A stretch of DNA of 14,191 nt from the NCBI GenBank assembly GCA_905214615.1, contig CAJMMX010000060.1:1-14191 (forward strand). The letters are read 5' to 3'. The notes under the pieces are model-generated. The model searched no databases. It saw only the letters and a list, made by a program, of their open reading frames with translations, and was not told the origin of the DNA. This DNA comes from an uncultured bacterium (GTDB taxonomy: Bacteria > Actinomycetota > Coriobacteriia > Coriobacteriales > Coriobacteriaceae). Position 1 is the first letter of the stretch. Each line of letters opens with the position of its first letter. This document shows, in pieces, positions 13,557-14,191 of the stretch. The position numbers and the translations under genes were made by a program.

Positions 13557-14191
13557 TTACCTAATGTTGTCGTTCATCGCGAAAGAGTTCTTCATGGCGC
13601 AGCTCGTGGTGTAGAGCACCTTGCCCAACAGGGCATCGGTCTCCACGCGCATGAGCTCGGCAAAGGCCTCGTTGGCGCGGGCGAGCTCGGCGGGCACTTC
13701 GGCCTCGGGCAGCGTGGCTACGACAGCGTCAACGTCGTGAATCTGCTTGTGGCCCATGCCGCCGACCTTCTCCTGGTAGTCCTCCACGGCGCGACCGCAC
13801 TCATGGAAACGGACGTCGGCCAGGGCGCCGATCAGGCGGTTGGCCCAGTAGAAGTTTTCGGACGTTACGCGAGCCTGCGTGTCGGCATAGTACTCGGGCA
13901 TGGTCTCGACGTTGGCGTACAGCGGAACCAGCGCGTTAAACGAGTTGGAGCCAAAGGCCATCCACTGCACGGCGCGGTAGGCCGGCTGCGCATAGGGACG
14001 CAGCTGCAGTACGGCGAGTTGGCTGTTGCGGTTGATCCCGATGGGACGATAGGCGCCGCGTGTGGCGGGCGTACCCTTGCTGCCGTAGCAGTCGTACTCC
14101 GTGCCCTGGTAGTGGCTCGAAAGCACGTACTTGATGTCCTCGATGGTCACCTTGCGCTCAGGCTGACGGGCCCACGGGATGTCGTCGGAGG
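13557..14191 (-). CDS. C69 family dipeptidase, C-terminal part (start lies beyond right edge)
   Basis: The minus frame is open from the right edge to a TAA at 13557, giving about 211 residues. A GTG at 14150 is internal: in-frame family sequence continues upstream of it to the window end ('SDDIPWARQPERK'). Family C69 (PepD, U34) N-terminal nucleophile dipeptidases carry near their C-terminus the pattern seen here: 'YVLSSHYQGT', 'RPIGINRNSQLAVLQLRP', 'AVQWMAFG', 'NALVPLYANV', 'YWANRLIGAL' and 'ALADVRFHEC'. The catalytic N-terminal Cys lies outside the window, so activity cannot be judged. The likely role is hydrolysis of dipeptides for amino-acid supply. It is transcribed in the same direction as the phasin-UbiB operon but separated by a strong hairpin. 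Confidence 0.88.
   Translation of the reverse strand, partial: SDDIPWARQPERKVTIEDIKYVLSSHYQGTEYDCYGSKGTPATRGAYRPIGINRNSQLAVLQLRPYAQPAYRAVQWMAFGSNSFNALVPLYANVETMPEYYADTQARVTSENFYWANRLIGALADVRFHECGRAVEDYQEKVGGMGHKQIHDVDAVVATLPEAEVPAELARANEAFAELMRVETDALLGKVLYTTSCAMKNSFAMNDNIR

Noticed and set aside
14148..14150. GTG as start of the C69 dipeptidase
   Set aside because: Conserved-looking in-frame sequence continues to the window edge, so the true start lies outside.
1..14191. CRISPR array, tRNA, rRNA, insertion sequence or prophage
   Set aside because: No regularly spaced repeats, cloverleaf, transposase or phage gene was seen on either strand.

Overview
Organism: most of the window (about position 905 to the end) is roughly 60% G+C. 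It reads like a Coriobacteriia genome, Collinsella or a close relative: class III fructose-bisphosphatase, a UbiB kinase beside a phasin-like protein, large DUF4430 surface proteins and a C69 dipeptidase. The genus is inferred from gene content and style; no search was run. The first ~900 bases differ. They are about 43% G+C and consist of three gene pieces that fit neither each other nor the rest: the start of a Bacteroidota-style Cys-rich exported protein, the tail of an Eis-like GNAT/SCP2 acetyltransferase, and the middle of a Firmicutes-style PTS EIIC protein. This third piece joins the middle of a TIM-barrel gene inside a short shared sequence. I read this end as a chimeric contig end, not as a biological locus.

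Layout: 1-913 chimeric fragments on the minus strand; 902-1633 5'-truncated TIM-barrel gene (+) with a strong terminator; 1715-2605 degV (-); 2606-2925 divergent control region with three inverted repeats; 2926-4842 fbp (+); 4921-5316 and 5535-5942 two paralogous GtrA-family membrane proteins (+), with structured spacers; 5967-6080 two back-to-back terminators; 6103-11142 a minus-strand operon (promoter, cobalamin riboswitch, 1287-aa surface protein, abutting 300-aa membrane protein); 11141-13473 a minus-strand operon of phasin-like protein and UbiB-family kinase with promoter and terminator; 13500-14191 the end of a C69 dipeptidase (-).

Most interesting system: a cobalamin riboswitch heads an operon of two predicted surface proteins. 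The first carries four transcobalamin-C-like (DUF4430) domains, a PQQ-type beta-propeller and an InlB_B repeat, with a tail anchor but no LPxTG motif. The second is an N-anchored protein ending in one canonical DUF4430 domain. DUF4430 is homologous to the C-terminal domain of animal transcobalamin and intrinsic factor. Regulation by B12 and a B12-carrier-like fold together suggest a Gram-positive corrinoid-capture apparatus. No permease or B12 biosynthesis gene lies in the window, so binding and uptake are inference.

Other points: DegV and Fbp are transcribed divergently from a region with well-formed operator-like inverted repeats. Fbp provides the gluconeogenic phosphatase step. The GtrA pair may work in lipid-linked sugar flipping and could be a heteromer.
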